DNA from: Membranipora membranacea
Taxonomy: Eukaryota > Bryozoa > Gymnolaemata > Cheilostomatida > Membraniporidae
Reading direction: 5' to 3'
Length of the DNA: 64,000 nt
Assembly (NCBI GenBank): GCA_914767715.1
Contig: OU612074.1
Span: 13,998,062 to 14,062,061, forward strand
Both the position numbers and the translations under genes were made by a program. Shown here piece after piece: positions 15,001 through 30,000 of this stretch. Each line of letters opens with the position of its first letter. Position 1 is the stretch's first letter. The notes below the pieces were generated by a model. The model did not search any database, was not told the DNA's origin, and was given only the letters and a program-made list of their open reading frames with translations.

Positions 15001-18000
15001 GAATTTACAAGTTGTGAATAAGTGTTGCATCAAGTGCATATCTTTTGCAATAAAAGTTTTGAAGACTTCAAATAAATTTTGCAATAATATGATACCATTC
15101 AATTTAAATTCAATAATCAGATATGATTCATCTGATTATCATTTTTATTATCTTGATTGAAATCAGTTTTTTTTTCTAGATAGCTGATTTTGGAAAACAT
15201 TCATTATTGCCATAAAGATCATTCGGAATGAACTTTATGGCAATAAAGTTATAAAAAAATACATGTTGTAGGAATTTTTCTTGAGGAGTAGAACAACCAC
15301 ATACCTAACAATACATCAGAGTTACAGGACGACCAGGATCCCGATCTCTCCAGCAGCACCACAAACTCAAACATCTCTGGGGGTAGATTATACACGTAGG
15401 GAGACAGGCTAGTGGCTGTGTTCTCTATAACTATACGATTAGGGGAGACAAATCCATCTCCGTGCCACACCCAGGTGGTGAGCTGTAAGAAAAATATAAC
15501 CTTTGGTGAAATTGTCTTCCAAAGATGCTCTGATGAGTTATTACCAGGGTCAAGTACATTGTATGGTATCAAACAGCTAATGATAAACATAAATATATAA
15601 AACTACATTTGTATGTTTTTATTTATAATATATGTATATCATTTAAGTTCATTATTTATTATAAGTACTATATTTAATTATATGTTTGTGTTCATAGGGA
15701 ATTTACAAAAATAATTACAACACAACAATAGCCAGCATTTTCAGGGGAGATCAGATGAATCACTTATATGCTATCACTTACCTCATCCCCATCGGAATGA
15801 TCAATGATGCATTATGGGATACTCACCAATATGCCTATTACCATCAGATCAAAATATATTTCAATGAATAATACTGTGAAAACATATCAAGAAAGCAAAG
15901 CCTCGTGACGTATCGCTCCACTAAAACAGATTTGAGAGTTTCTTACCTCTAATTCCTGAAGGCACTTTTGCAGTTCATCCTGAGATGTATTAGACAGTAT
16001 GTTGTATATGTCAGCTAGTAAACTCATATATGAACCCTTCTCAGTAGCTCTGTAACATGAGAAGAAAAATTAAATGACCAACGGCTAAGATTGACTTAGT
16101 GGGTCGACTCAAAATGCAATAGCAGTCTATCATCAACAGATAGGGTGAAGCATTATTAGTCACACATATTGAACCATAAAACCTATCTACTATGTATTGG
16201 TAAAGAGGAAATAAGAGTAATTTTTCAAAGGCAAGGTCAGTGTTAAACAAATCGAAACTTCTCTCTAACTGGGCCAGTGATAAGAATTCAAAATAGCATC
16301 AAATCTTGATGCACTGATGCACTCAAAGAAAGTAAATGTGCTCAAACGGCTGAAAGTGTGAGTCTGTGACATTCCGATGTTTGATAATGGAATGCCATTA
16401 ACTTAAACTTCCAGCTCAAAGACCATTTACTATCTCAAAGGTGGAGTACTTTAATCAATTAAGCCATTTTCTAGTAAACAGTGTTTGTTCAATCAAACAT
16501 AGCGTATCTTGATAAGGTTTAGAGGAAACAACTCCAAACCTATTAAGCTGTCAAGATAGACTAAGACAAACATAGACAGCAGGTATAAATCTCACCTGTA
16601 GCAGTTGATGATATTGTTGAGCTGTTCAGTGATATATTGTAGAGAAGGCTGTCTATCCCAGCTGAATAGTGACATGAGTTCAGAATTAACATCATCTATA
16701 GGTAGTATAGCCAGCACACTGGATACGAGGCTGGTGTACTGATGTGATGTTATCGATTCAGGAGACACTGCACAGATTCCTGGTGTGTACCACGCCAGTG
16801 AGTTCGGTAACGCTGTAATAGTCACAGTAATCTGTGTAATTGTTATTGGTTATAGTACTACAATTATGCTCTGATATACATTGGACTTAACCATGGACGA
16901 GCATTGGTGATAGAACTTAAGTGAAGACTCAGCCAAAGCATCAAACTCAACTAAGAGAACAATTGACAGAAAAAGATTATTGTAACATAATGACAATTAT
17001 TCTCAGGATTTTCTGAAACACAGTGGAATTAAGGAGTTAGCAACGTTTGTTGAATAAAAATGAATGTTTATGGCGGAAATATAAAAATTACACAGGTAAA
17101 CTCAAATCAAGCCATCGAATTAGGATATTCACAACCAAGTCACAATGGAAGGTGAGAACCGTCCTATTACAAAAACTCAACTAAAGTGGACCTGAAATGA
17201 GTAATGTATTTATTTAGCTCTTCTCTTACCCTGTGGTGGGCTGGACCGAGGCACCACCCAACAAGCATTATCCAGGGCTTGTTTTAGCGATCTGTTATCC
17301 TTCACAACTTCAGTGTGTTTGTTCAGATAGTCCAATAGACTGAGAGACTTCTCCGTTATAACTCTCCTATCTGCGGTTGGGTCAACGGACATCTCCTCAA
17401 TCTTACGAGCTGTTGATATGAGGAGATCTGGGCTAACATCAGCTCCACTCTTAAGACCTGAAAGAAATAATTGATTATTGTCATCATTCTCATTGTCGAA
17501 GAGTAAAACATAATGCAATCTTCTAAAGTTATAGGGCCTGAATAAAGACAATTCGATGATGATGACAAAGAGAGTTTGACATATTTTCCGAGCATGAAAA
17601 GAGTATCATGGGATTGGCGTCAAACCGATGTTACTTCTTTATCAGCATCGCACTCACAATTACCAACATTCAAAATTAATATCTTAAGAGATCTGAGTGT
17701 TGGGCAGCTGTATGCACACTACTTTGTGTTGTAAATTAAACTAAATTAAATTAACCAATATTAAGTCTACAGGATAGAGATAAGCTTACCCAGTAGTTTG
17801 AGATTGTCTATGATATTAGCCTGGCAAAATTTCTTGTCAGGGAAGAGTTCTTCTCCGCTCAATAGCCTGGATAGTAGGGGGTCGGTGGGGTCGTAACACT
17901 GATCAGGTGTTACTAAACTACCATCAGACCTCAGAACACAGGCTACACAGCGCAGTCGGGCTGATACTGTAGACTTCTGTTTGCTGTAATTGAGAACGGA

Positions 18001-21000
18001 AAGAGTGAGTGAGAGGTGGTCGAAAAGTAAAAACCTATGCTGCAAAGGGGTGTAAGATAAGTCAGCAAAAGCTTCAGAGTCCAAAACCATTTGCTCATGC
18101 TGGAGTTTATGCATGGGAACACCAAGCCCATGTAGTGAGTATGGGAGTTGTCTCTTAAATTAATGTATGAAAAAGTTATCAACAAGAAGTCAAGGATTAG
18201 TGAAAACTTTTAATAATCTCAAAAAACTTTGATGCCCGATGAGGAGAGAGATATCTTGATCCAGTTACAAACGTCAACACAGTGGCATTCCATAGTCAAC
18301 CACTTCCCTACCAGCTTGTGATAACGCAATGTTTGACTAAGGAATGCCGATAGCAGTGCAGGTCCAGGCTTGACTACTGATATATATCATGTGGATGAGG
18401 GGTACGTATCTGACGCTGAACAACCGTGTGACCATTTATGAATGGTCACCGGACCGCATGTCTCATCTTTGATTGGTCCACAAGTTCAGAATCTATTATG
18501 GCCGACCCTCAAAAACTTCTGTCGAGCAGCTTGCCTGAGTTTTTGAAGGTTGTTACTAGGTCGACAATCAATGCATAACGTAAAAGCTGCCAGATTTATA
18601 GCTTTATTTAGATCCTGACACAAAGCTTTATACTGATGGCATATCTCCACAAATAGCCAAGCTATGTATTTTACCACTGATCCTTAAATTCATCAATGGG
18701 CTTGACAGTTAATATTCCGACTCACATATAAGATTTGAGGTTATGTAGTACAGACAGCATAGTGGTAATTATCTCCTCATTAGTACACTGATCTGATGTG
18801 ACAGCTGGTATTATGTGATCCAGTAATACAGCAGCTTTAGTCAGCTGATTCACTGATAACAGCTCAGCCAATGAGCTGGAGGCAGCATCCCGGACATCTA
18901 CAAAGAATGTAAGAAATACAAAATATTGACAGTTGATAGATTCAATAATGGTGGAGTTAAAAATAATATTCCGGCACGCCCACCACCAAAAATTAAGCAT
19001 GATTGTGAGCGGCTGATCGTCACAGACTTGATGATAATAATGATCGTCATTATAGTAATGTCATATTAAAATGTTGGCACTTCTTGATGCAAGATATCCT
19101 GGGTAGAGTCTGAATACGATAAGCATCAATACTGCAAATTAAACTTTTGATAACGTTGATAATGGATGGTTGGATGATCAACTAATGAGAAACCACGGAT
19201 TCTAAAATTCTACTAAGTGTCATAAGCTTAGTTTATCGCAGTTAAACACCACTTTAAACAACTTCTCATTTCACCTCAAGTTGGCTGAATGGACAACATC
19301 TGTACTACTTACCGAGAGCCAGACAAGCAGCAGGTAAAGGCGGACAGTCGAAGGGAGCGGCTACTGCTGCCTCATCTACTGATAAATAATCACTCTCATC
19401 ACTAGACATCCTCTCAAATAATGGCAGTCCTGTTGGGATAAAAAGACACATTTATAGCTATAGACATACCACCTATCACATATTGAAATAAAATAATTAA
19501 GTCTACAGGAATATAGAACAACTGGGGGTTGTAGAATGCAAAGCAGATTCGACTATCTCCGGATATCAAGTGTTACAATGGAAATCGTTTTGTTCAGTTC
19601 TAGTTCTTACCCTGGTCTGGTGGGTTGGTCGTAGAGGGGGTGCGCCCAATTATCTACATTTAAGCTCAGCTCAATGACATTTCTAAAACCTATGGTGTAC
19701 CTTTACCCGGGCCTTTAAGTTTCAAATTCTAACATTCATACAGTATGCATTAGCTGCGACTGGGTGACTTACCTTTGAGGAAGGTGATATCCGTATTACT
19801 AACCTTTTAGGAAGGTGATATCGGTATGGCTCTGTATATCAGCGGGTGATAGCTTAGCGAGTATATTCCTGATAGAGATTCGTTCTGAGTGAGTGAGAGT
19901 ACTGAGATCTGATATCGATTGTGAGTCTGTGTAGGCCTTCATTATCTGCTTTATACCTGGTTAATAGAAAATCAATAAAATCCATTATTATTTCAAAGAC
20001 ATTATGTAATACTTACAATCAAGGTTGACCTCAAGGCTACTTTAATTAGTAGGTCCATTTGTGTTTCATTGCTCAAAAGTTTGCATGGCAGGTACTGTTT
20101 AAAAAGGTGTACAAATTAATATTAAATGTTTGTTGTCCACTCTTTGACATATAGAGGACAACTCCGAATAAACAATACCAGAAGCCAGGGGCGCTTGTAA
20201 ATACACGTACAGCTGATTGTTGTGGTCAATTGTTGATAACAGATACTAGCAACATAGGGATTGACCGCATGGATCACAGCAAGTGCTCTTATAATCCATA
20301 ATTTCATATGACAAACCCTTAGCTGTAGGAAGGTAGATATATTTATTAGTTAGTAGAGAACAGTTGAGTATGTGCCTGGGCAGCTGATGTACTAATCTTA
20401 TTCCAAGCTTCTGTAAGGCCATTATGATGTCATTATCTAGCTGTGAGGATTTATCCGCTCCACAGCTGGTGATAATCGGGCATTCACTAATAATGTAAAG
20501 AAAGAATGATAAATGAGAGGATCATAAGTAAGCACTTGCACAAGCACAAAATTCCACAACATTTTTTTCGATTTGAATTATGTGTGATTTACATTTGCAC
20601 TGAGCAGTCATGCAGGTGTTTTATCATATCAGGGAGTCATATCATACCATAAAATCATTGACTCCCTCTTTCCATCTGAAAAATTCCTACTTATGTTTTA
20701 TAGACTCGCTGATATGAATATATCTCCCAGTGATATGCTGCCTTGCTCCCCCTCCATATGCTGTATTATGGGCTCATTCATTATGTTGTGGATAATTTGG
20801 AGTAAATCAGAGTGAATTAGAACTTTTGCGGATTCGTTTATGTGAAGACCCATCTGGAGATCACTCAATTTGATACTATTCAGGTTTATTAACCTTGATA
20901 GACTGAGAGTCCTTGCTGTTCCTTCCATGTCTGAGGCTACAATCATGGGCAGTCCCTCAAACTCCACAGCGCTTTGATAGTTGTTCTGGATGAAATCCCA

Positions 21001-24000
21001 GACTATTTCACAGTAGTATTTATCATCTAACATAGTCTGAGTTGTGATAAGCTGAGGTAACATTGAGCTGAATATCCTCACAGTGAACATTCTCAGCTGG
21101 CAGCTCTCTGTGAAACGAGAATAAAATTAAAATTTGATTACTCTCTGTAATAGATGATTAAAACTTTAATTTGTTAACAACAATGTAAAAACATCTTGAC
21201 AACGTATAGTAACAAACATATTCTCAGGTAAGGGAGAGGACATGTTGCTCACACTATCTATTTGCATCTTCTTTCAAAATCTGAACAAGATGCTCATCAT
21301 CATTATTATTGTTTGGCACACAGATGCGTGTGTCGCAGCCTTAGGGACCAGAGGGAGCAGATCAAATTAAAGCGTTCAACCATATCATCATGCACTATTT
21401 CAAGCATTTTGGCCAACAAAAGTTAACTCCCTCACATCACTTTGCCAATTTTGTCTCCCTATTCTTTATCATCTCCCATTTCAATGAACCTTATTGCCAG
21501 GTTAGAGTGTCCTTTATCTACAACACCCACCTTTGACGGCCATGTTTTTGAGGTGTTTGATGATGTCGTCTGTGATCCTATTTGATATGTCTATAAACTG
21601 ATGATTAATCATTGGCAGCAGGGCAGCAGGATGTGCCTCTGATGGAATGTACAGATGAGACTCCTCCGCGCTGTCATCACTCACTGAGAATGTGGCAAAA
21701 CTACCGTCAGCTATCGGTATCAACGGCAGACCTGCAGATACAACATAGATACGTGTCAGGATATGCCAAAATGATAATAAATCAAACCTAAACCTGTTTA
21801 TGGATTGGAGCAGAAGCATTACCCTTCACATTTAATGGCAGATCATGTATCACCATTGATTTGGATGGTTATATTGCTATAACAACTCTGAATGCATGTT
21901 GGGAAGATATATATTTCTTTATGGTTGGTGCAATAAAAGGCAAGAGTTCTGAAACATGGTTTACACACGGGAGAAAAGAAGTCAAATTATGACAAATGTT
22001 TCACTTAATTTCTTGTCTAGATGTCCTATCATCAGATAAATGAGGAACATAGACTTAATAATGATGATGAGGAGTCTTTATATCAGCCACGTTGAATCTG
22101 ACTGACCTTTCATCTCCGTATATTTGGAGTCTGACAGAAGGTATCCTAGTAGAGATATTTTATCATCAGGGGAGAGTCCAGTCAGTACATCCGGCTTCTT
22201 CCTCATCACAACTCTCATTAACTCAGGAGTGGTAAACATGTCGCCACCACTGTAGGAAAAAGAAACAGATTCTAGTGTATATCACATCTGATATACACTC
22301 CAATATGTAATATTAACATATTTAACTCAGTGGGTAAACATGTAAATATGTGACACAGGGTTATTCAAGACGAAAGAATGAGTTGGCAAGAATATGAAGT
22401 ACAATCATACAAATAAGTATTTATATTTTCAAGCATAAGATCATAATAATTTCATGCACATTAGAAGCATCTCTTGCATTGACAAGCTTATCGAGCAAAG
22501 CATGCCAAAGAAAGCCACATATATATGCAATACCAATTTAAAAGCTCCTCAAGCCTAACCAGATCAATATAAGCTACCCCAGTAAGGCAGTAATCCAGTA
22601 ATTTGTGAGTTTAGAATGCTGTTCTACGCTAGCCTCGTCACTCGGATACAAAAACAAAAAAAGTAACTGCTTGACAAGGCTACTTCTGCGTAAGTTTCAA
22701 CATCTTAGCTCCTCCTCACTCGCCCTCTTACCTGATGTATGAGGTAAGTATGTTTGTGAGATGATCAGGTAATATGGCAGCATTAACTCCAGCTAATATC
22801 AGAGAATTCAGTAGTACACTATGAGTCTGCTGTGTGTCTGGTTGTCCCCCCTTGAGTAGGATTACCTTTTGATATTTCTGCCATGAGGCGTTACTATCAC
22901 TCTGTATAAACTCGGTCTGACCGAGAAGTCTGTACAGGAGGGGTAATACTAACTTCCATCTGTAAATACAAAATAAAACAAAAGATAAAATAGTTTATAC
23001 ACAATAGAGTATATACAGTGTGTATATATTATACAAGCCTCGTCACGGGTTTCGGATTTTTTGGTTCTAAGGCTAATATAACATAGTTTATAGCATATGT
23101 TTTATAGAATATAGTATATACATTTTGTATTAGTACATAGTAAAAAGGGTATTTCGTATTTATACTATAGACCTTATTACTTGACTAGAGAATAGTATCA
23201 ATTATATTCATCATATCCATTTACAACCATTGTGATGTTTGTACACATCCCTATTTCACTAGCCTTGAAGAGTGAAGTATTTGCAATCTGAAAAAGTTGC
23301 TTTTTCGCACAAGCTTGTAATAGCTAACTTTACTCTAGCTAATATTCTAGCTACTTCTCTCGAGTGACAATGTCATAGTTAGACAGTTGGCACATTACAA
23401 TAAAGTCCCTATTTCACTACCCAGAAGAGTATTCACAGGAGGCAATGTTAGTAACAGATGCTTAAAAGAGCTAAATTCAACTCTAGCTAATATTTACTCC
23501 CCTACAGTAACAATGTCAGAGGTTGACAGCTTGCTGTTATAATCTCACTCACCTGTCTAGCACCTGCTCAGGATCTGGTATAAGGTTATATATATACTCA
23601 GAGTCAGGGAATATCTCCTTATCATGTCGAGTTATACTCTGCTTGTTCATGGCGATAGACTCCACTATCAGGTGATACATAGCCTTAGGTACCACCTACA
23701 AACAAGGAAAGACTTCCAAGTAGTACAAATCTTCAAGTTTAGTCTTTTCAGTAAACTCAGCAGTTACGGGAGACCGACATATAGCAAGGATGGCACCAAC
23801 TAATAACTACACAAGTTAAAGTCTTTATTCTTACTGAAAGCTTTAGTACAAAAAACAACAGTTGATACATAGCCTTATGTACCACTCACGGTAAGAAGAA
23901 TGTTAGAATATACTACAGATTTCTTTTTCTTAAAATCCAGCGACACATGAGCCGAAAGAATAGCGAGGATGACGCCATGAAATCCAGACACATGTCAGAA

Positions 24001-27000
24001 TAGCAATCAATAGGTACTGAAAGCTTGCAGGTCGGGTGATCTACATCAAACTGTGCAAATGGAGGATAGTCTTTTTAACTTTTTGGTAATTTGACTTCAT
24101 ATCATTTAACATAATCAACAGGCCCCTCAAAATAGTACTTCACAAGAAACCAAAGCAGATATCAGATGCGACAAAGACAGTTATTGGGATCAATAACAGG
24201 TTTCTCTAAATCAACAATGATCAGATGTTGGAGCCTCCAGACTTCACACTTTTTTGACCACAACCATCATAGTACACTAAACAAACATGTATTATGTGTG
24301 TAATCTTATCATAAATAAATCCAGGTGACTATTTTCTTACCTCCTCAAGTACGAGTTCGTTCCATAGACAGGCTTTATCTGTGACTCCTACTTTAGCCCC
24401 TGAGTCGTCTGTATGTCTGATCGATGGCCACTTGAGCTGATGTCTGTTAGAACTTACAGCAAAGAACCCGTTTATATGTACCGGTATACCCGACATTGAA
24501 CCTCTGTGAGAGAAAAACAGACAAGTATAGTGATGTTAGAAATAACAAGCCTTTAAATTTACGTGCCAACAACTGATCCGATGAATAAAAACTGCAGATA
24601 GTCAATATCAATTTTCCATATAAAGTGGAGTTGTCCACTCTCTGAACTAAGTGGTCAGACAATGAACAACTCATAACTGTGAGTCTTGCGTATTACATCA
24701 CAAGAAATGTAAAGGGAGGTGAAATATAGGAGTTTTGCTGAAATAGTCTTCAAATAGATATAAACAAATATTCACATATTCAAGGTATAATTTGAAAGGC
24801 CCCTGGAGGGAAATGCGGAGAGCTATTTGTCTTACATTCACTGCTTTCTCAGAAAATGATCATAGTGGTCATTCAAGCAAGCATTGAAGGCTGACATTGT
24901 TTTGGGCATGTATGCATAAACTGCTTGTTGATATAGGAAAAATTCTACTTTTGATTGCATCATACCCAACCATTCCCAACACAATAACCAGGAACCCATA
25001 TCACGATTTCCAATTATATATATCAGCACCAAGCATATAGACTTACTTGTCAAGAGGTGTCATCAATCCAACCTGTTTAGTCGTTGGTAAAATCAAGCGG
25101 ACTATTCACTCATCCATGCAATTGGTACCACAGGAGCCATGTATTGATTGATTTTTCGAACCCAAGTATTCATAAATGTATCTGCTTCCTATGCCATGAA
25201 ACACACACTTACTTCTGAAGAGGTAGAGGGAGGAAACAGAAGACGTGACCTCTTGGTTTACTTGCTGACACAGTGGTGACTTTACTCAGCTCCACGGCAG
25301 CGCCTACCCACGGTATATAACTCATATCAGGGTCTGAGAGAAGGGCGGATAAATCCTCGGATAATGTGTTAACTCCTGAGCAGTGGTGACTAATCAGAAA
25401 TCTCTTACTTAAAAGATAAACAACATTTTGTTAACCTAGTGGATATCATTCGTTCTTTTTATCCGATAAACATAAATATTTAAATTTTTGTCAGCAGACT
25501 CCCTGTAATCAGTGAGTTTGGGAGCATCCTGCTGTTAAAGTTAAGGTTGAGCAAAGATATAAACACATTATACAATCCTCGCCAAACACACTTACAGCTC
25601 TCCGGTAATTTTAGCACGATGTGTTGCTCTCTGGAACCTCACTGAACATGTGATATACTATTCCATGTATATCTCTGATCGAAAGAGAGTGAACTAATTC
25701 ACTTAGCATGAGTACCATCACAAGGAATTCGGAGTAATGCCCGAGTTTAATTTTACTAATTAGGGGCGGGTACATGTTAGGAACTCTTACTATAATGACT
25801 CTAACAATCAGAGATACACATGTTGATAATAGTGTAGTTTTGATGTCAGTGTGAAGCTGCACTGGATGACATACCTAGTTTTGGAAGCCTTAAACCTGTC
25901 GTATTTGATACATTCCATAGTGACAGGGTAGACAGCCTTGACATCTGCAGGACAGCGCCCTCTACCGACCCGAGTGAGATAATCCGTCCTCTGCTGTCTG
26001 ACAGCGTGTATACACTCAGGTGATATCTGTACTTTAAATATCAGTTCTGGCTGAAGCTAAAAAATACAAACAACTCAATAACTCAATATGACATACATAG
26101 ATAACTCATACTGTGTCAATGTAAATCAATATAAACAAGAATAATAAAAGTCTCGAACTAATGCAGAAAATAGCGATGACTGAAAGTCTGCAAGGTAAAT
26201 TTCTATAAGAACTTGGTTTTTTGCTAATTCACACTGAGAGAAAGCTAGAAATCATGAGTCAAGCGCTGTGTCTAGGCTGTTTCAAGTTCAACATCATGGT
26301 CGACCTCAGCAGCATGAAGCCCCCTCTGTGTGTTGATGAGCAACTCATTTCTAGCTCTGAATATGTTTGGGGTAATTCACGATCAACCTACCTGTCCATG
26401 TTTGCGACGATATAATTCTATAGATTCTACTGATGTAAGGAATAATAGCACCATATCTGCGATTGTTTGAAAAGATTCAAATATTTCTAGCACCTTTTCT
26501 TTATTATACAGATTGTCTACAATGACAAATACAACATTTTAATCATCATATTATTATAATCAAAATATAATATAACAATTCATTCAATTATACAGTATGC
26601 TATTCGCTTAAAGTCCTTGACAAACATTAAACTAAAATACTGCTTTGACTCGGCAGGGAGTCCCAAACTCCCTGGTCTCGGGACATATATTATCAAAATG
26701 CTAGGAGTTTTCCCCTTTTAATCACTGAGGTGACAACTCTTGTGATACTACGACTATGACGGTGTATGCTGGATGCCGTATTGTAACAAACCGGCATGAA
26801 ACGGCTACACACCGAGAGCAAATCCAGTTTTAATGCAAGAGCAAATCATTTGAACTAATGCATTGTATCAACATAATTTATGCAATGAATTTACTGCAAT
26901 GCTCCATTTATGTGCTGATAAGGTTCTGCTGAGACTGTTCATATTTTGCCTAGACTGAGAAGGTGGTGCAAGGACTAACTTTCAGGCTAAGAACCTAATT

Positions 27001-30000
27001 GGTGATATGATCTGACAACAAAAACTTATATAGGACACCACAGCTTTGGATTGGCCAAACTTAGTTCACTTAACCTTATTATATTTAAGGGTGTTGGCTT
27101 AAAATGAGTAAAATGTTATACTTACTTGAAAGCATTGATTGTTTATTGCGTAGAGGGAATCTAAACATAGTACCATTGAAATGTCCAGATTTAAATGTGG
27201 CATCAGTGCAGCCGAATAATCCTTTATAAGGATCAAACTGTGCACTCACCTTCTTCATACTCTGTAAACACAACAAACTCAGTGAAGGGAGAACATTCAT
27301 TGTACTCTTAGATATAATACTAACAGGCTAGAGCTGCACCATATCAAGGCTGCACCTTATACCAAGGCTTGCATCAGGTTTTTTAAGTTCGAAAAAAAAC
27401 TTTATAACTTGTGAATTTTCTGAATTGCTTGTTTTCATGAGGATGAATTTCCCGAGTTCAATAACTGTATCAACACAATATGTTTTCACAATATCTGTCC
27501 AGCACTACACCATGGATATAGAGTTAAGATGGGAGGGATGGATAGCATCAATGGCTGTTTGTATTCAATAGTCAAACACAAATCGATCATTGATCCCTAA
27601 TAAAATCGGATTTGAGCTGATTCTTGTCTGTTATGTAAACTTTTACTTCTTCCATATTTACTTCAACTCAGATGTTGCTTAGATATGTAAGTGATCATGA
27701 ACAGGCAATAAATATATAAAATTGATATTCATTGATCAATTTTCATTTGAACTTTCAATTGAATTTGCAAATATTTATGTAGATAGTGGAGTAATAAAAT
27801 GCTTTATAGTTGCTAAGCGAAATAAATACTAGAGTCAACATTGAGTCATAACTGTGTTTCAAAGTTTCAAATTTTGAACAAACCTTGTAGTCATCTTTGA
27901 GATGCCATGTGTAGCCAGTGACTTTTTTGCCTTCTTCCACAAAGAACTTCTCATGAGGATCGATGAAGCTAAGCTTCTCGGCACTGATCACACTGGGCAG
28001 ATCTACAAATAAAACTGGAGGTACAGTTTAATCACAATATGAAGCTGAGCCACCATCTTAACATTGAGCACTGTAATTTTATCGCTAACCAGGCCGTGTA
28101 AGAGAAAGAAAAACAAAGAATATTACCAATGCTCATAGTGTGGCTGAGAAGATTGGACATTCAACACCAAAATGTTGAATAACAAGGGTTCAGGCACCAG
28201 CGTTTTTCACTGCCTACTGGGTATTTGTTTGTTTTATTTATTACCATATTACCAAAGATGTTTACAGATAAAAGTGGTTTAAGCATCTATGAATGAAAAT
28301 CCTCCATGGATGTGACAACCAATAATAAAAATATCTCTGATATCCCCTTTGCAAGTCAGGGAAGCTCTGGTCCAATCTGTTTGGGTAGCCAGAGGTACCG
28401 TTGTACTTGATACCTCAGTGCATCAATTCACTCCATTCACCAATTCACCGGTTGAGCAATAACAGATAGTCAGCACCCTCCAATCAAATCTAATCAGACT
28501 CATACCTAAAGCCCTCACTCACCTGTCATATGGAACACAGATTTGAAGCCGAGGCCGAATCTGCCAACTTTCATAGCGTCAGCCTTCTTCACAGAATCGT
28601 TGATCATCTTCAGCCCAATCCAGTCATTCTCACTGAACTGTGCGTTATTATAGGCGTACAGCGCAGGGCCCTGAAACATAGAATACAAATCATAATTTGT
28701 TTCATTTATACCCATAGACAAAACATGTGTATGTTTATACCTCTGTGGCTACCTGTCACTTTCAAACTTCCACAACTTAATAATGTTAAGTTATATAGAT
28801 CGATGCGCGCAACTTGCTGAGCTCAAGCGAATGTTTATGTTGGTAGTGTAAAGAATCTCCATGCCCCACTGTCCATGGATATGAGACTGCAGGTTAATCT
28901 TCATGGGATCTTCTGCTCCTATCTTCCTGGCTATCGTATGAATGATTTGCCTTTTGAAGGTAATGCGGCCTCAAAAATAGACAATCAGGCAATTTGAAAA
29001 TAGACATATCTAATCACCTGATAGTCAGCGAGCTCAGCATGATGCATATATTTAGGCCGCGCCTCATGCTGAGTCTCGTCCAATAAGAACTTTACTTCTG
29101 TAGCCTTAGCATCCTCGGCATTCTGTACCAACTCCTGAAACGGCATATGAAAAAGAAATTAATAGTCTCCCTTATTATGATAAAACAATGAAAAAATTAA
29201 ATGTACGCATTCTTACACCCATCATCATCTTTGAAGCGGAGAGAGTTATTCTCTCTTGGGTACAGGTACTCTTTATATCGAAGGCTGAGGGTTTTCTTTT
29301 TACTGCGTGTGGGGTGTGCAAACATACAGTGGACCTCTGGACCTCAAAGATCCCAAGTCCATACCCTTAACCATTAGACCACTCCTGACTCCTAAGACCT
29401 GCACCCATAGCAAGTATGGCCATCTGGGTTGACAGTAATGAACATTTGTTTTTGAGTTAGTTTTCCTGAGAAAAAGTGATAATTACAGTTTTTATCATTT
29501 TAGATAAAGGCGCTCTTCATGGCAGAAGTAATTCAAGGAGGGCATCGCTCCTTCAATTCACTTCATATCAGCACCTATCGTACAAATATTGAATCTGACT
29601 CCCTTGAGTGCAAATAGAATACTATCAATTATTTATGTAATAATCTAATACATTTATTTCTTGTGTTTATGTCTGCGTATAGCCTGAGCAACTTAGCCTC
29701 CTTGAGGTGGTAGCAGTAGTGCCCAATAAATATAGTGGAAACACAAGCTATGTCTGACTAGTGGTGATGTTATGCTGACTTGAGCAGCATATGCACAATA
29801 CTTATTGGAATAATAGACTATTCAGCTACTTGATAAAGCACAAGTATTTATGTGGTGTAAGTGGCAATGAGTATTACTCATATCTCATTATGTCAGCATG
29901 GATATAATTATTTCACTTTTTTACATGGCATCATAATCAGTTCATTGTACTATAGCTGTGTTTCCCCTATCACAAAGAAATCTGGCGGTTGATGAATAAT

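Noticed and set aside
18486-18677. Open minus-strand frame as an extra sacsin exon
   Set aside because: It has no sacsin resemblance, and the exons on either side (18,726 and 17,983) already join in phase.
25611-25862. 83-codon minus-strand frame in a sacsin intron
   Set aside because: It overlaps repeat C, which recurs at 43,741 without the frame. The real exon here is only 25,628-25,596.
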